DNA of 13,305 nt from an uncultured Asticcacaulis sp. (GTDB taxonomy: Bacteria; Pseudomonadota; Alphaproteobacteria; Caulobacterales; Caulobacteraceae), in assembly GCA_946480525.1 (NCBI GenBank), contig CAMLLA010000075.1:1-13305 (forward strand). The letters run 5' to 3'. Of the stretch, positions 13,201 through 13,305 are shown one piece after another. The translations under genes and the position numbers were made by a program. Numbering within the stretch: the first letter of the stretch is position 1; each line of letters opens with the position of its first letter. The notes beneath the pieces were generated by a model that saw only the letters and a program-made list of their open reading frames with translations, was not told the origin of the DNA and did not search any database.

Positions 13201-13305
13201 ATGAAGCGCGAACTGGATGCCAGGGCGTTTGAAACACCGCTGTTCGAAGCGCTGGTCGAAGCCAGACAACGGCATGGCGGGACCAAGGTCATTATCGAGG
13301 ACCAG
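13201..13305 (+). CDS. 5' end of a gene, possibly AMP-binding acyl ligase / phospholipid acyltransferase
   Basis: Only the first 35 codons are present; the gene continues past the right edge. The protein begins MKRELDARAFETPLFEALVEA and continues RQRHGGTKVIIEDQ. The pattern LFEALVEARxxHGGxxVIIED resembles the segment at the front of the AMP-binding domain in acyl-[ACP]-phospholipid O-acyltransferase-like enzymes, where it precedes the first core strand; this is recalled from family resemblance, not searched. The ATG at 13201 has GAGGGGAG nine bases upstream and an in-frame TGA at 13183-13185, so the start is firm. If the call is right, the enzyme would activate fatty acids or acylate lysophospholipids at the inner membrane. 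With so little sequence the product call is tentative. Confidence 0.5.
   Translation, partial: MKRELDARAFETPLFEALVEARQRHGGTKVIIEDQ

Overview
The window is GC-rich chromosomal DNA from an alphaproteobacterium, most likely a member of Caulobacteraceae (Asticcacaulis- or Caulobacter-like; this placement is inference). The pointers are the dusB-ntrY-ntrX-dat-hfq gene order, an IspD-IspF fusion, lipA followed directly by a COQ10/RatA-type gene, and a TadG-like protein with a C-terminal von Willebrand A domain. Nearly all the DNA is coding. I see no insertion sequence, CRISPR array, tRNA, rRNA or prophage.

Left part (1-6115), all on the minus strand, in transcription order from the right: dusB (tRNA dihydrouridine synthase), ntrY and ntrX (membrane sensor kinase and its regulator, overlapping by a few bases), dat (D-amino-acid transaminase), and hfq, cut by the left edge. 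This resembles the alphaproteobacterial nifR3/dusB-ntrB-ntrC-ntrY-ntrX-...-hfq neighbourhood, but ntrB and ntrC are missing between dusB and ntrY.

Middle part (6205-9087), plus strand: a GNAT acetyltransferase overlapping ispDF (two non-consecutive steps of the MEP isoprenoid pathway in one protein), then sodB (iron superoxide dismutase) with its own promoter and a strong intrinsic terminator. Next is pncC (CinA C-terminal family, NMN deamidase type), whose start lies just behind that terminator. A minus-strand pair, lipA-ratA (lipoyl synthase and a START-like ubiquinone-binding or RatA-like protein), converges on pncC with a 4-base overlap of the stop codons.

Right part (10670-13305), plus strand: a lipoprotein with an alpha/beta-hydrolase fold resembling PldB-type lysophospholipases, in which the catalytic serine and histidine appear to be substituted; a TadG-like vWA membrane protein; and the first 35 codons of a gene that looks like the start of an AMP-binding acyl ligase or phospholipid acyltransferase.

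Most of the window is housekeeping: redox defence, cofactor synthesis, isoprenoid precursors, tRNA modification, nitrogen/redox signalling and post-transcriptional control. The points most worth a second look are the predicted pseudo-hydrolase lipoprotein, the reduced ntr cluster, NtrX without GAFTGA, and several RNA-level arrangements (hairpins in leaders, a possible leaderless start, a terminator abutting the pncC ribosome binding site). I found no convincing new defence or mobile system.
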